Position numbers and translations under genes: made by a program. The notes below the pieces were generated by a model. The model saw only the letters and a program-made list of their open reading frames with translations, was not told the DNA's origin and did no database searches. From positions 1 to 64,000 of the forward strand of contig JAQVXZ010000005.1 in the NCBI GenBank assembly GCA_028708845.1: a stretch of 64,000 bases of DNA. Direction: 5' to 3'. Origin of the DNA: Bacteroidales bacterium (lineage in GTDB: Bacteria; Bacteroidota; Bacteroidia; Bacteroidales; P3). Shown here piece after piece: positions 63,977 through 64,000 of the stretch. Each line of letters begins with the position of its first letter. Positions within the stretch are counted from its first letter, which is position 1.

Positions 63977-64000
63977 ATGATACAAGAATTAATAGATAAT
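63977..64000 (+). CDS. Start of a gene cut by the window end
   Basis: The ATG at 63977 opens a frame reading MIQELIDN up to the last base. A -7 box at 63943-63950 supports a real start. Eight residues are too few to identify the product. Confidence 0.45.

Overview
The window is a stretch of a Bacteroidota chromosome, most likely Bacteroidales. The DNA is AT-rich by eye. Promoters are of the Bacteroidota type (a TAnnTTTG box, often with a TTG or TTTG about 19-20 bp upstream). The lineage-typical genes are GldH, an S46 dipeptidyl-peptidase, DUF4290, DUF4139, the small subunit of methylmalonyl-CoA mutase, a very large TamB-like protein and a long signal peptidase I. Most of the window is ordinary core chromosome. 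No insertion sequence, prophage or CRISPR array was seen.

Layout. 1-3.3 kb: the 3' part of a restriction-modification methylase/helicase-type gene, a partner 'subunit M'-like gene and a small unrecognised ORF. 3.4-7.4 kb: a secreted hypothetical protein, phosphate butyryltransferase without a neighbouring butyrate kinase, and uvrB. 7.7-15 kb (minus strand): a probable tamB-mgsA-S46 peptidase unit, divergent from tsaD-aroK. 17-18.2 kb: an AAA ATPase with two palindromic operator-like sites in front. 18.2-24.4 kb (minus): a tripartite MacB-type efflux operon (TolC, HlyD, ATPase, permease) led by a DUF4139 protein. 24.5-27.2 kb: valS. 27.5-31 kb (minus): lipoprotein, M20 dipeptidase, SPOR-like protein, universal stress protein. 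31-35.4 kb: ruvB-hutH-ygiQ. 35.5-44.4 kb: CtpA protease, lepB, an orphan response regulator with a degenerate receiver, mutA, an MFS exporter and a TPR protein. 44.4-48.3 kb: trmB, tsaB, tRNA-Leu(GAG), tsaC and a TPR lipid/secreted protein. 48.3-53.2 kb: an HMA metal-binding protein with a TonB receptor, a secreted hypothetical protein and a LuxC-type acyl-CoA reductase. 53.5-62.6 kb: purC-gldH-uvrC, an OmpA-family protein and pcrA-DUF4290-murA. 62.6-64 kb is a 1.3-kb non-coding, repeat-dense region that ends at the first codons of another gene.

Functional links. Three nucleotide-excision-repair genes (uvrB, uvrC, uvrD/pcrA) and ruvB lie in the window but in separate operons. Three of the bacterial t6A genes (tsaB, tsaC, tsaD) are also present.

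The most unusual content is not protein coding. Seven intergenic regions carry short arrays in which a core motif recurs every 21, 22 or 23 bp, that is, about every two helical turns. In two of them (A and B, 9 kb apart) the same order of slots can be read: CGAAG/CTTCG-type slots, then four copies of the odd palindrome TCATGsCATGA at exactly 22 bp, then more CTTnG-type slots. Arrays C and D use different central palindromes, E and F use only the CGAAG/CTTCG slot, and G uses ATCAAG. Four of the seven lie between convergent genes. I do not recognise this as a described element. It is the best candidate in this window for an undescribed system, either DNA-binding or RNA-structural.
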